From the NCBI GenBank assembly GCA_946406115.1, contig OX291550.1:28062722-28126721 (forward strand): a DNA stretch of 64,000 bases, read 5' to 3'. Below the pieces are notes generated by a model, which did no database searches, was not told where the DNA came from, and worked only from the letters and a program-made list of their open reading frames with translations. Shown here piece after piece: positions 11,302 through 21,389 of this stretch (positions within the stretch are counted from its first letter, which is position 1; each line of letters starts with the position of its first letter). Both the position numbers and the translations under genes were made by a program. This DNA is from Apoda limacodes. Taxonomy: Eukaryota; Arthropoda; Insecta; Lepidoptera; Limacodidae.

Positions 11302-12624
11302 AAACAAAAGAAAAGTAAACTACTTTTTAGCCGTAGATAAGAAAGGTATCATTTTCAATCCGCTTCTAAGAAACTCTAGTGAGTCAGTGATATGAGAAAT
11401 GAAAAAAACTTATGACGTAAATATATCGCTGGTGTTAAACAAATATAAAACATTCAACTCAAAGTGTTAATTTTCTGTGAACATTCTGTAAGTTTACAGT
11501 TTCTGTTATTAATGTAAAGAAATCTATGGAAAGGAAAAGTAATTAAAACAAAAAATTGTAATACCAAGTTCAACGAACTTCTCTTTCAAAAAAAATACAT
11601 AAAAAATGCATGTAGTCATGTAGTAGTACAAGATATTTTTGCCATTTTTATGTTGTTTTCTTTAAATTTGATGTTATATTCTTCCAAGCCATCAAGCAAT
11701 CTTGTGTTGCCGACCGATCACAGGATATTGGCATCGACAGCAACGTGGAGTCAGCGAGGTGTAAGTAGAGGAGGAAAGTTCAGGATTAATTATTCATGAA
11801 GTGCAATGGCTGTCGTCTGGATGGGACTGAAATTGTCTACCTAAGTCAAGATATAAATTAAGTTATTTTTTTTTGTCTAGACGTACATCTAAGACTTCAA
11901 TACACTTTAAATAATTTCTAATTTTTATAAAATAGTTCAAAGACCATGACAAACGTTTACTTTTGTGAACAGTCACCGAAATTACTGGACTGATTTTAAT
12001 AATCCTTTTACTATTTGTAAGCTTAATACCACATACCTAAGAAGCTTTACAATCTGTAGTTTTTTTTAGCAAAGGATTCTCCGGGTGCGCTGAGCAGATG
12101 ACTGACGCAGATTAATGACTGTGTTCTTCGGGATATGGCTTAAACCCTGAAAAACTTCAAAACCCGATTAATAAATTTATATACGATAAAAAATCCTTAA
12201 CTGACCTTTTCATTGTGTTTTCTTTAAAGTTTTGGCAAAGAAATCTTCAAGTTCTTAGTGCAACTAGTACTAACCTAGTGCAAAAAGTTAACAACTTTGC
12301 TAAATCATAGCCGTGATAGTACTTTAGATCCTGAGAAAAGCGTTTTTCGATAACAATGATGAACCATAAATTTATTTCTCGTATTTCAATAAAAATGTCA
12401 GTGAGTTGAGATGTAGCTGCACTACTCACGCACGCTCAGTTACATATCGCGTCATCCTTGATTAAACTCAATTTTTCTGTCACGTAGTAGTGTCTAGTTG
12501 TTTTGGCTGCTGTGCGCCTTGGATGCGACAGACATTGCGATGGGGAACACGCACGAGAGATCTATACCACAACATACGTAGTTCTGAAGATAGGCACTAG
12601 ATACAATATTTGTTGACGGATTCG
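11302..12624. other. Gene-free stretch
   Basis: AT-rich sequence; no coding exon, RNA gene or clear repeat was found by eye. Confidence 0.4.
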
Positions 12625-12748
12625 ATGTATAATAAATAAAGCATAATACATATTTTTTGGAAATTACGTACAGCGCTGTTTTGTGCGGGAATCGAACGTG
12701 CCTCTCGATTTAGCAGTCGGGTCATTACCCACTGAGCCACGGAGCTGA
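12625..12748 (-). repeat. tRNA-derived SINE (short copy)
   Basis: On the minus strand it reads CTCCGTGGCTCAGTGGGTAA (A-box-like), then CGTTCGATTCCCGC (B-box-like). It is followed by a short body (CGCTGTACGTAATTTCC) and a TTTATTTATTA tail. The same head and tail, with a longer body, occur at 57056-57297. No acceptor-stem pairing is seen, so it is not a functional tRNA. Confidence 0.8.
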
Positions 12749-12830
12749 CTTGTGTGTATGGAGTTCCATCTTTGGATTTTTATCTCATGTGCATATGACG
12801 TGCACAGCTACTCTGTCCCTGGGTGCCTGG

Positions 12831-13220
12831 ATCTCACCGCACTTGGCCTAGGGCGTAGTACACCGGTCGCCTGCCCCTGGGTCTCACCGCGCTTTGCCTA
12901 GGGCATGGTACACCAGTCGCATACCCCTGGGTCTCACCACGCTTTGCCTAGGGCGTGGTACACCGGTCGCCTACCACTGGGTCTCACCGCGCTTTGCCTA
13001 GGGCGTGGTACATTGGTCACCTACCCCTGGGTCTCACCGCGCTTTGCCTAGGGCGTAGTACACCGGTCGCCTACCACTGGGTCTCACCGCGCTTTTCCTA
13101 GGGCGTGGTACATTGGTCACCTATCCCTGGATCTCACCGCGCTTTGCCTAGGGCGTGGTACATTGGTCACCTATCCCTGGATCTCACCGCGCTTTGCCTA
13201 GGGCGTGGTACACCGGTCGC
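12831..13220 (+). repeat. 50-bp minisatellite, eight copies
   Basis: The phrase GCTTTGCCTAGGGCGTGGTA recurs with an exact 50-bp spacing, starting at 12841, 12891, 12941, 12991, 13041, 13091, 13141 and 13191, without indels. Copies differ by substitutions: CACCGGTCGC in copies 1, 3, 5 and 8; CACCAGTCGC in 2; CATTGGTCAC in 4, 6 and 7. Copies 3-4 and 5-6 also share CTACCACTGG, giving a 100-bp higher-order pattern. Confidence 0.95.
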
Positions 13221-13344
13221 GGTAGGACTTTAGTAAGTATCGGTATCGTGATTATTTTATAAGACATTGTGAAACTAAAACTTAACATTTGTGCTAGCTG
13301 TACTAAACATCATCCAATCTTTAGTAACATATGTTAATACTTAC

Positions 13345-13400
13345 AAGTAGATCAACGGTGGTCGGTGATAGCCTAGTGGTTTGGTGTCTGCCCGCGTTCT
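13345..13400 (+). repeat. Possible truncated SINE head
   Basis: GATAGCCTAGTGGTTTGGTG resembles a tRNA A-box region as found in lepidopteran SINEs. No B box follows, because the sequence runs straight into an unrelated open frame. Confidence 0.35.
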
Positions 13401-13432
13401 GAGGGGCCATTCCAATAAGTCCAAACAGATAC

Positions 13433-13594
13433 CTTTTCTGTAAGCTGGTCAGGAGTTGAATATTCCACAGGTTCCAGGTGATGCTGCTGTATCAGGTCAA
13501 AGTTACTATATGTTCTTACAATATCATCGAAGTAACAGGATACCAAATTTCTAATAGTTCGGACGCGTAGAAGTTTCTCATATCCCTTCATCAA
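13433..13594 (-). CDS. Candidate internal exon of an unidentified gene
   Basis: On the minus strand an open block of exactly 54 codons is bounded by an acceptor-like CTTATCTAG and a donor-like AAAAG|GTATCT. The translation has an ordinary globular composition (for example YEKLLRVRTIRNLVSCYFDD, then FDLIQQHHLEPVEYS and TPDQLTEK) and is not low-complexity, unlike most short frames here. I do not recognise the family, and no neighbouring exon can be joined with certainty. It could equally be a fragment of a mobile element. Confidence 0.3.
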
Positions 13595-13674
13595 CTAGAT
13601 AAGAGCTGATGATCTTCAAATGTAGTACAAGTACTAATAATTTAAAAATAAACAAAATATTATAGAAAAATTTC

Positions 13675-13895
13675 ATCCGTGTAAGGTTTTTATTGCTTCC
13701 AATCTTGCTGATATATTTAATGCATGCATTGATAATGGTGTATTTCCAGATCTTATGAAATGCAGCAAATTGATACCACTTTTTAAATCTGGTGACAAAG
13801 AAGATCCCTCAAATTTTAGAACAATATCTGTTCTACCCGTCTTTAGTAAGATATTTGAAAAAAAATCTTACTAAATCAATTACTTTCACATTCTT
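13675..13895 (+). pseudogene. Reverse transcriptase fragment, CR1/jockey-like
   Basis: Reads IDNGVFPDLMKCSKLIPLFK, then SGDKEDPSNFRTISVLPVFS and KIFEK. This is the same block as in the minus-strand element at 47.2-47.4 kb (CGVFPDLMKYSKIIPIFKSG). It breaks at an A-run near 13860. Confidence 0.75.
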
Positions 13896-13907
13896 GTATA
13901 CAGGGTC

Positions 13908-14035
13908 TTTTTTGAAGTGAAAACTTCTTCAGCGGCGTTGTGCACTTGTTTTGGTATGGGTAAAAACTGTTAAACTAGCGTCAGGTCACGTGTCCTAATC
14001 GAAAATTCAGTTCATTAAGTCCTTACGCCATGCCT
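13908..14035 (+). repeat. 5' end segment of the non-LTR family seen at 2.5 and 51 kb
   Basis: Begins GAAGTGAAAACTTCTTCAGC and contains GCGTTGTGCAC and GCGTCAGGTCACGTGTCCTA, as in the 50.94 kb array units. It ends near a GCCATGCC string. The usual 3' segment does not follow. Confidence 0.75.
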
Positions 14036-14796
14036 AAAACAAATGTCACAGGTCAAATGCACACCTTTTCTCCTATACGTAGATACCTATACCGTTACGG
14101 AAAGTAGTAAGGTTGAGGCACAAACCACATGTAAACTTAGTAAATACAGTAGCTTTTATCTAAGCAACCAGTTTACATACAAGAAGGTTACAGTATCACT
14201 AGATACCTATCATAAAACTCCAAGCCCGGAAGTACAAGAGCGTGGGAAAAATCCTTAAAATTTGTATCTCATATTTTTACATGACGAGACAAACGAACAG
14301 ACATAAAAAGTACTGAAAGATGTGTCCGAATTTTAGAACTATTTTTTGCGATTCAGCACAAAGTCTGTAGTCCTTCAGTACAAGTAGAAAACCCTGATAG
14401 CTGTATTTCCAACTTTTCCTTCACTACGGCCTAACCGCAGACAGTTAAACATGCTACTATATGTCATTAGAACCGCCTCCGAAAGCTTTAGCCTAGGGCA
14501 CCTAAAACTACGTTATAGCTCCTATTGTTTGGCTATAAAACATAAAAACGTAAAATAACGTAATTTTATAGTCGAGCCACGAATCGTGTGACTGTAATGG
14601 CAATGACCAATAGAAACCTATGATAGCTATCTATAAAGTTATACCTATAGTTTTGATATATGTAAGTTTTTGTGTGGGCTAGATTTTCAATCACCACAGT
14701 AAGTTCTGTGACTTAAGCACTAAATCTAGAAGATTCCATTGAACAACCTCTCCCTCTGATGGGGTTATTTATTTTTGTATAAATGTAAAAATAATT

Positions 14797-15351
14797 CTGT
14801 AATAAAGACAAAATAGCAACAGTAAATATGTGTTACCGTGTAAAATAATAATTTGAGGCCCTCGCAAAATACTTGTTCAAACATTTTTTATTATCAACAA
14901 ACCGCACATTTATATTTTAAAAGTACTCGAAGGATAATTGAAATAAGCGTATCACGAAATTGAATGTTTTAAACTTTAAAACTGTAATAAAGACAAAATA
15001 GCAACAGTAAATATGTGTTACCGTGTAAAATAATTATTTGAGGCCCTCGCAAAATACTTGTTCAAACATTTTTTATTATCAACAAACCGCACATTTATAT
15101 TTTAAAAGTACTCGAAGGATAATTGAAATAAGCGTATCACGAAATTGAATGTTTTAAACTTTTAAACTGTAATAAAGACAAAATAGCAACAGTAAATATG
15201 TGTTACCGTGTAAAATAATTATTTGAGGCCCTCGCAAAATACTTGTTCAAACATTTTTTATTATCAACAAACCGCACATTTATATTTTAAAAGTACTCGA
15301 AGGATAATTGAAATAAGCGTATCACGAAATTGAATGTTTTAAACTTTAAAA
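14797..15351 (+). repeat. 185-bp tandem repeat, three copies
   Basis: Units start at 14797, 14982 and 15167 with CTGTAATAAAGACAAAATAG and end AATGTTTTAAACTTTAAAA. The spacing is exactly 185 bp and only one or a few bases differ between copies, so the amplification is recent or homogenised. No open frame or known element is recognised in the unit. Confidence 0.95.
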
Positions 15352-15810
15352 CAGCCAAAGTGAATTTTCCTTAAAATATATGCAGGTTTTGAAGGCAGGT
15401 TGGAAAGTTTCTTTCAAAAAAAAGCATAATACAGTGCAAGGATTGAAAGCTACAATTGCACTAGCACCTTAAACAAACATAATCTTTGGCTAACTAGGTA
15501 CTGTAACATGTCGGAGATAACTGATAGGAATTTAGGGGAAGTGGAAGAGATGCAATCTTTTTATTGTTAAACTTCTACATGTCTATGGTTAGGTCAACTT
15601 TGAAGGAAAAAGGAGTTGTTTTAAAACCAAAACAATTGAATTAAAAAGTGAAATAAATATAATGCCAGTTGAATATAGTTGTATGAAATTGAATACAGAA
15701 TGTTAAAAATTACACATATTTTATATTATGAGATTATTTACCAAACATTCGAAAGTAGCACTCCTTGTCCCTTCTATTATCGATGAAATATAATGTACGA
15801 AAATTTATGT

Positions 15811-16060
15811 TCAAAGATGTTTGATGTCCAGGAGCGAAGAAACTGGAAAAAGAATGTATGTATAATTATAAGATACTAAATTGTCGGCGATGTAGTTAAT
15901 AACGGGGTGAATAAACAATATGTTACACCCCGAATTCTGTTTAAATATCGCATCCCGACAAATATCCTCGAATCTTACTATGGCAAGAATAGTAGTATAC
16001 CCCCAGCAAACGAATAGAACACTGCTAGCGAGCGAGTAGTTCACATTTCTTTGCTTATCA
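15811..16060 (-). CDS. Candidate exon of an unidentified gene
   Basis: The minus strand holds an acceptor-like ACTATTACAG followed by an open frame ending at 15811. The translation starts DKQRNVNYSLASSVLFVCWG, continues YTTILAIVRFEDICRD and includes CNILFIHPVINYIADNL. It has a hydrophobic stretch and three cysteines, as an extracellular or membrane-protein exon might. No ATG lies in the frame, so an upstream exon would be required; no strong donor ends it. The family is not recognised, and chance remains possible. Confidence 0.25.
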
Positions 16061-16689
16061 ACTGTAATAGTAAGATCAGATTAAACTTTAATAATATACA
16101 TGATATTCTGCATTAAAACAATTAGTTTTTACGTCAAACAGTAAAAATCAAACAATAACAGTTAGTATTTAAAAGATTTACGGTTCATGTAACTATCAAA
16201 AAAATTTTGGAAAATCCAGTATGAAGACTTTTAAATAAAAGTCGCAAATAACTAAGTTCCAAAACGTGCAGTGATATACGAGTAGTAAGCTCTGATAGTA
16301 ACATAACTAAACGAAAAATAAAAGGGGCAGATAGTAAGGTAGTAGGTCTATTTGCCCATAATCATCGTTTCAAACTCACTAGAACGTCTGTCATTTTGCA
16401 AATATACTTCTTATAACAGCATCGAATTATCGGGATTCAACCTTAGAATAATCGAAGAATCAGGAGGTTAAAATTGCATTAGTCATTATTTCACCTAAGC
16501 TTCCATCGATACTGGAAATACTGATAATTATGAATAGAATAACACTTCATTTTATTCGTAGGAATTTAGTTAAGGGTTAAAAAACATTGAATATGTCATA
16601 AAATGATTAATCTACTAAACTTACACCGATGCTGGAAAAGTCTGTATCTTTTTATATGGCAACACTGACATTTCAAAAATTTGATCGGT

Positions 16690-17060
16690 CAATATTTGAT
16701 TTTTGAATTTGATTGGTGGATGATGTTTACGAGGATACGATTCGCATCGCCTCGCACCTTGTTTCATACAAACGAATTTCTCACTTATTTTTTTACACTT
16801 ACCATTCAAATTACATAAAATTTTAAACAAGTGTTCTAAGAATAAATATCTATGTCTGCAGTGTGACAGATTTTTATTTAATTATATAGTTTAAAAGACA
16901 TACAGGATTCTAATTTTTTATACAAATGGTCTCAAATGAGATTAACACTAAACATAGATTTCTTCAAAATTTCACAGTGTTTGATCAGAAATGTCTAAAA
17001 CAAGTGGGAACTTCGTTTGTATGAAGAGCGCTGTGAAGCGACGCAAATCGTATTCTCTTA
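16690..17060. repeat. Fold-back (inverted-repeat) element
   Basis: The left arm contains ATACGATTCGCATCGCCTCG and CATACAAACGAATTTCTCAC. The right arm contains the diverged reverse complements (AAGTGGGAACTTCGTTTGTA, AGCGACGCAAATCGTAT). A segment between the arms (GTTCTAAGAATA, GTTTAAAAGACATACAGG) recurs at 29.21-29.29 kb, so this is a dispersed family. Confidence 0.55.
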
Positions 17061-17716
17061 AATAAAAAAATCCTAGATTACCGATATGTTACCAGCCCCT
17101 TAAACACTATCAATCTAAAAATAAATTTAAGCTCCGGATCAAAATTATAAATACCCTAGATTAACGAAGATCTGTCAATCAGTGACTGCCTTATATTGTG
17201 AAATTTTAATGTTCTTTTTAAAATAAAATCTCATTTTAAAAACCATAGCACCTAAACAAATGGAAATATAAAGTTACTTGCTATAAAATCAGCCATATAA
17301 ATCAAATAGGCACGTAGAACTTAGCCTGGTGAACTCTGTGCGGTTACATCTGTGCCTAATGTCTGGAATTTACACATATTATTGCTCTGGTTATCTACAC
17401 ATATTATTGCGTCTCGCAACTTGTCGCCAGCTTCAGTAACTAGGTAGGTATACTATAAATTATTTCTCAGTGACAAAATTTAATTATAAGTAATATTATA
17501 TTCGCACGAGTCAATATAACCAAACATTTAAACGTTTAAACTTATTGCAAGCACTTTAATCAACATGGTGTGTGTCATCGTGTCGCAACGAATCAATGTG
17601 TCATTTGGTTAACGTGGTAAATAATATAATGTTTTGACGTGTTCTATAATTCGTTTATTTAGACTATTGTTATAATTATGTGACAAGACTGACAAGTGAT
17701 TAAGATTTTAACAGTT
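17061..17716 (+). other. Region upstream of the Domeless-like frame
   Basis: No coding sequence. An in-frame TGA at 17690 closes the receptor frame upstream, so the first ATG (17717) is the likely start. No clear TATA box or initiator could be assigned. Confidence 0.4.
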
Positions 17717-20674
17717 ATGGAAATCTGTTTACATGTGCGCTGGAGACATCGTTATTTTAAATCTTTAATTTGGTGCATAGCTTTGAAGCTTGTGACAATT
17801 ATTCCTTGTGTATTTTTGGAATGCTTTGGGGACAACGTCACATTTTCCTTATACCCTAAAGGTAACATTAGTATTAAATATGGATCACCATTGGAAATAT
17901 TTTGTATTATTGAGGACACTTTATACACTGTAGAAGATTTTGAATTTGCGTCAGGCAAAACGACAATAGAATTTGCGTCAGTTGAAACGACAATAAAATC
18001 AGACGTGGTTAACATTAACACAAGAAGGTTATACCTTGAAAAACTGGAAAATCAAATGGACACCTACTATTATTGTAAGAATAAAAAAAACTCTGCAAAA
18101 TGTTCAACTCATATCCATGTTGATTATTCATATTTAAATGTAACAGACTTTGCTTGCATGTCAAAAAATCTCGATATTTTAAACTGTAGCTGGAGTTCTT
18201 CACTTGACACACCAGTTAATGATGTAAATTATACTTTAAATTTCGTAGTACACGGCCAATCAGTCAGTCCAGTTCCAACAGAGAAAATCTTCGATACATG
18301 GTATTGCATATGGAATGCTACTACTCAACCAAGATATAGACAACAAGAGGAATATTTAAATTTTCATCTTAAATCCTGTTATGGGGCTATTTGTAATGAA
18401 CAAGATTTTCGTATTGATCACTTTGCTGTAGTGAAGCCAGACAAGCCAACTATCTTAGAAGCAATTCCATACTCTCATAGTGCAATCCTTAATTGGAGCA
18501 TTCCAGATAATATGCTTGAACTATTACATTGTGGAGTTGATTATAAAATAGAATATCAAACTATAAAATATGACAATATCTCAACATTCCACCCTGTTAC
18601 CATTTTATCTAATCTAACATCTAGTGGAGCAACCTACAATCTAAAAGTTAAACTGCCATACGCACATCAGAAATACCGATTTAGAATTAATATTAAGTCT
18701 AGGAAGGCTAGCGATATTTATTTGTCTGACTTCAGTTACGTCAATCTTACAACTACTAGTGAAATACCAAAAATGCCACCCGACATGATAACTGGGTCAT
18801 TTAGTCAAGCACTTTATAACAACAAGAGGATTATATACGTTTATTGGAAACAACTTCAAGAAGATGATGAAGCTGGTGATAATTTCACATACAAAACCTT
18901 AGTTACACAAAATAATGCGACGCAAATATTTTTTCTTTATGAGACTGAAAAAAGCTACCTAGAGTTAAATAACGCCTCTTTTGATTCAATTTATGTTTCT
19001 GTTTGGTCCTCGAATGAAATCGGTCTGTCTGTGAACAGCAGTTATTTGTACATTCCGCCTGCAAATGACACCCGTAAACTGCAATTAAAATCCTTTATTC
19101 AAGTTGCTAATAAAAATGGCACTTACGAGTTATTCTGGGTTGGCTATGATAATATAGATAATTACACGCTTTTCTGGTGCGAGCACCAAAGCACAAAAGT
19201 GTGTTTTAGTCGTGTAGACTATACAGTTTTAGATGGTCATAGAAAAAATCATACAATTCATTTGCCACCTAGAGTTAGGTATCAGTTTGCTTTATCCGCA
19301 AATAACGGTACAGCCACTAGTGGAATGATTTGGGCTTTTTGTGATATAGATATAGAAGGTGTCAAATTGTACAGTTTTCCAGTCTATTTAGATCATGATG
19401 ACATTGGAAAGTCACATATCAATTTAAAATGGTCGGTAATCTGTGGAATAAATGAAAAATTTATTACCGGGTACAATATTACATATTGTCTTGGGAAACA
19501 AAAAAGTATGGAATGTGACAGCACTGTTACAAAAAAATCAGTGTACATTTCTGATCCTCAAAAGATGTTTACCAATATAACTGCTCTTCTGTCTTTTAGA
19601 ACCTATCATTTTACCATTGCCTTGAATACTACCTTTGGCTTGAAAAGTATAGAGAATGGCACACATCTAGTAACTACTTTGAATGATATACCTACAAATC
19701 CTAGGAATGTATTTATTCGGGTTAAACTTCATTCTCTCGAAATTTCGTGGGATCCACCAGAGTATAAGAATGGTAAAATTCGTGAAATTGTTGCTTTTAA
19801 GATCAACAATGATACAAAATTAGATAGAATAGATAGCAACATAACAGATTTAAATACTACAAGAAGAACAGTAACATTGACTAATCTCAAAGGATTCACA
19901 ATATTTACTTTTTTAGTGCAAGCCTGTAATATTGCTTTAGAACCTTGCTCTGAAAGTCCAAGTGATGGATTTACTTTAAGAACTCCAATAGGAGTACCAA
20001 GTAGGGTACGTGATTTTGATGTTGAAAATAACCCTGATTTTCTAAAATGGACTGCACCTGAAATGCCATCGGGCAGTGTTTATTTTTACCAAATAAGACG
20101 ATTTAGTAACGGTAAAAAAGAAAATCATATTATTTACAATACCACAGAGTCATCATATGAGATAAAACATTGTGTTAATGAGATAAATGTTACATACCAA
20201 GTCAGAGTTGTGAATGTTGATGAAGATATTAATCACGGTGCATTCTCATTTGGATCAAACATAACTCTTCCCACAAGGGATGTAAATCAAAGACTAGAAT
20301 ACGTTAGTGAGTGGAGTGATTACAGAACGGTTACATGTGGACATGGGAAAAGTTTGATCTTAATTGTTATAATTACAAGTATACTTATACTTATATGTGT
20401 GTCTTATGGAATACACAAATTATACAAAAATTTTACGGAAATTCAAGATATAAAACCTGTATTGCCAGTTGGCTTAGGACTTTTTGATAATGTCGAATGT
20501 AAAAATGCTTCTTTCTCATGTAGAAATAGTAAACTATTATCTAATGAACCTTTGTTACTACTAAATCCCGATAGGCTTGTTACTTCACAAAATAGTAATG
20601 AAAAACAAAAAAATGGTGACCGAGATCAAAAACTATCATATATTAAAAAGTCACATCGAGAGACACCCATTTAA
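17717..20674 (+). CDS. dome: Domeless-like cytokine receptor, intronless, truncated tail
   Basis: Domeless is the insect type I cytokine receptor that binds Unpaired ligands and signals through JAK (Hopscotch) and STAT. This 985-codon frame has a hydrophobic signal segment (about residues 16-36), then an Ig-like N-terminal region. A cytokine-receptor module carries the typical Cys147-X9-Cys157-X-Trp159 pattern (NCSW), and a second cysteine group lies nearby. A run of fibronectin III repeats follows (from about 240), then EWSDY (865-869), reminiscent of a WSxWS motif. A single membrane span lies at about 879-899. N-glycosylation sequons are abundant outside. About 85 intracellular residues follow before TAA. 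The ATG at 17717 has G at -3 and +4; a GTG seven codons earlier was rejected as the start. Nearly 3 kb without an intron is unusual for such a receptor and suggests a retrocopy. The remaining tail lacks the tyrosine-rich part, which lies in another frame downstream. Confidence 0.85.
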   Translation: MEICLHVRWRHRYFKSLIWCIALKLVTIIPCVFLECFGDNVTFSLYPKGNISIKYGSPLEIFCIIEDTLYTVEDFEFASGKTTIEFASVETTIKSDVVNINTRRLYLEKLENQMDTYYYCKNKKNSAKCSTHIHVDYSYLNVTDFACMSKNLDILNCSWSSSLDTPVNDVNYTLNFVVHGQSVSPVPTEKIFDTWYCIWNATTQPRYRQQEEYLNFHLKSCYGAICNEQDFRIDHFAVVKPDKPTILEAIPYSHSAILNWSIPDNMLELLHCGVDYKIEYQTIKYDNISTFHPVTILSNLTSSGATYNLKVKLPYAHQKYRFRINIKSRKASDIYLSDFSYVNLTTTSEIPKMPPDMITGSFSQALYNNKRIIYVYWKQLQEDDEAGDNFTYKTLVTQNNATQIFFLYETEKSYLELNNASFDSIYVSVWSSNEIGLSVNSSYLYIPPANDTRKLQLKSFIQVANKNGTYELFWVGYDNIDNYTLFWCEHQSTKVCFSRVDYTVLDGHRKNHTIHLPPRVRYQFALSANNGTATSGMIWAFCDIDIEGVKLYSFPVYLDHDDIGKSHINLKWSVICGINEKFITGYNITYCLGKQKSMECDSTVTKKSVYISDPQKMFTNITALLSFRTYHFTIALNTTFGLKSIENGTHLVTTLNDIPTNPRNVFIRVKLHSLEISWDPPEYKNGKIREIVAFKINNDTKLDRIDSNITDLNTTRRTVTLTNLKGFTIFTFLVQACNIALEPCSESPSDGFTLRTPIGVPSRVRDFDVENNPDFLKWTAPEMPSGSVYFYQIRRFSNGKKENHIIYNTTESSYEIKHCVNEINVTYQVRVVNVDEDINHGAFSFGSNITLPTRDVNQRLEYVSEWSDYRTVTCGHGKSLILIVIITSILILICVSYGIHKLYKNFTEIQDIKPVLPVGLGLFDNVECKNASFSCRNSKLLSNEPLLLLNPDRLVTSQNSNEKQKNGDRDQKLSYIKKSHRETPI

Positions 20675-21389
20675 TTTAAACGATAATCCCAATAATTCAT
20701 TTTTCGTAAATACAGTCATAATTCCTGAAAGCACGAAAAAAGAGGAATGTACATATACTCCGTCTGATATAGACAGTTTAAGTGACAAGGTTCACAAGAA
20801 AAATCCTAACAATGGATACATCCTATCCGCTAAAGAAAGCCAATTTAAAAGTTCTTCATTAGAACATGCAACAAAGCCCGCAAGTTCCAGCTACGTTATG
20901 ACCGGTCTTGCACCTACAGTAACACTTGCTGCAATGCCACCGCTCATACCAAATCGTTCCTTAAAGCCTTCAGGTTATATCCTTTCCAATGATGTCCAAC
21001 CGAAAGCGAACGTGAAGTTTTCCAAGATAGGGCCTTCACAAAGTTTAATGCCAATTTCTGGAAAAGAAGCTGACAATAGTAACAATCCGCTACCTTTATT
21101 AGAAGCTATGAATAGTTTAAATACTACAACTACAAACAAAGCTTTACCACTTAAATAAGGTGCTTCAAACGGCTATGTCAGTTCTAGAGAAGCAGTGATA
21201 TCTAAACATTTGAATAATAATCATAATATGTTGAATGTTGGACGGTTGCCTGGAGAAGCAATCGTAGAAGCTGAAATGTCGAGAGATACATATTGCCGTT
21301 TCTCATGGAGTACTGATTCAGGAAATAATCATTCGCTACTTAGAGAGTCATCAGCAGTCGACACCATTCCTAGTGCTAGCAACTGCTGA
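17717..21389 (+). pseudogene. dome: Full extent of Domeless-like locus including broken tail
   Basis: Beyond the stop at 20674 the cytoplasmic tail continues in the +1-shifted frame. The switch can be placed in the A5 run at 20645-20649: dropping one A would lead from KLSYIK into SHIERHPFNLN. The A7 run at 20607-20613 is an alternative site. The shifted frame carries tyrosine motifs (NGYILS, SSYVMTG, SGYILSN) up to a TAA at 21156-21158. The same frame then continues with NGYVSSREA and ends with YCRFSWSTD and a stop at 21387-21389, in keeping with a Domeless-type C-terminus. So there are two lesions, both in the tail and none in about 2.9 kb before it. Either this is a young pseudogene, a tail-less decoy, or one or both lesions are sequence errors. 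No poly-A tail or target duplication was seen. Confidence 0.75.

Noticed and set aside
12831..15351. CRISPR array or similar spaced repeats
   Set aside because: Units are contiguous head-to-tail repeats without unique spacers, in animal DNA.
17696..17716. GTG start seven codons before the receptor ATG
   Set aside because: Eukaryotic translation is expected to start at the first ATG, 17717, which has a good context; an in-frame TGA lies at 17690.
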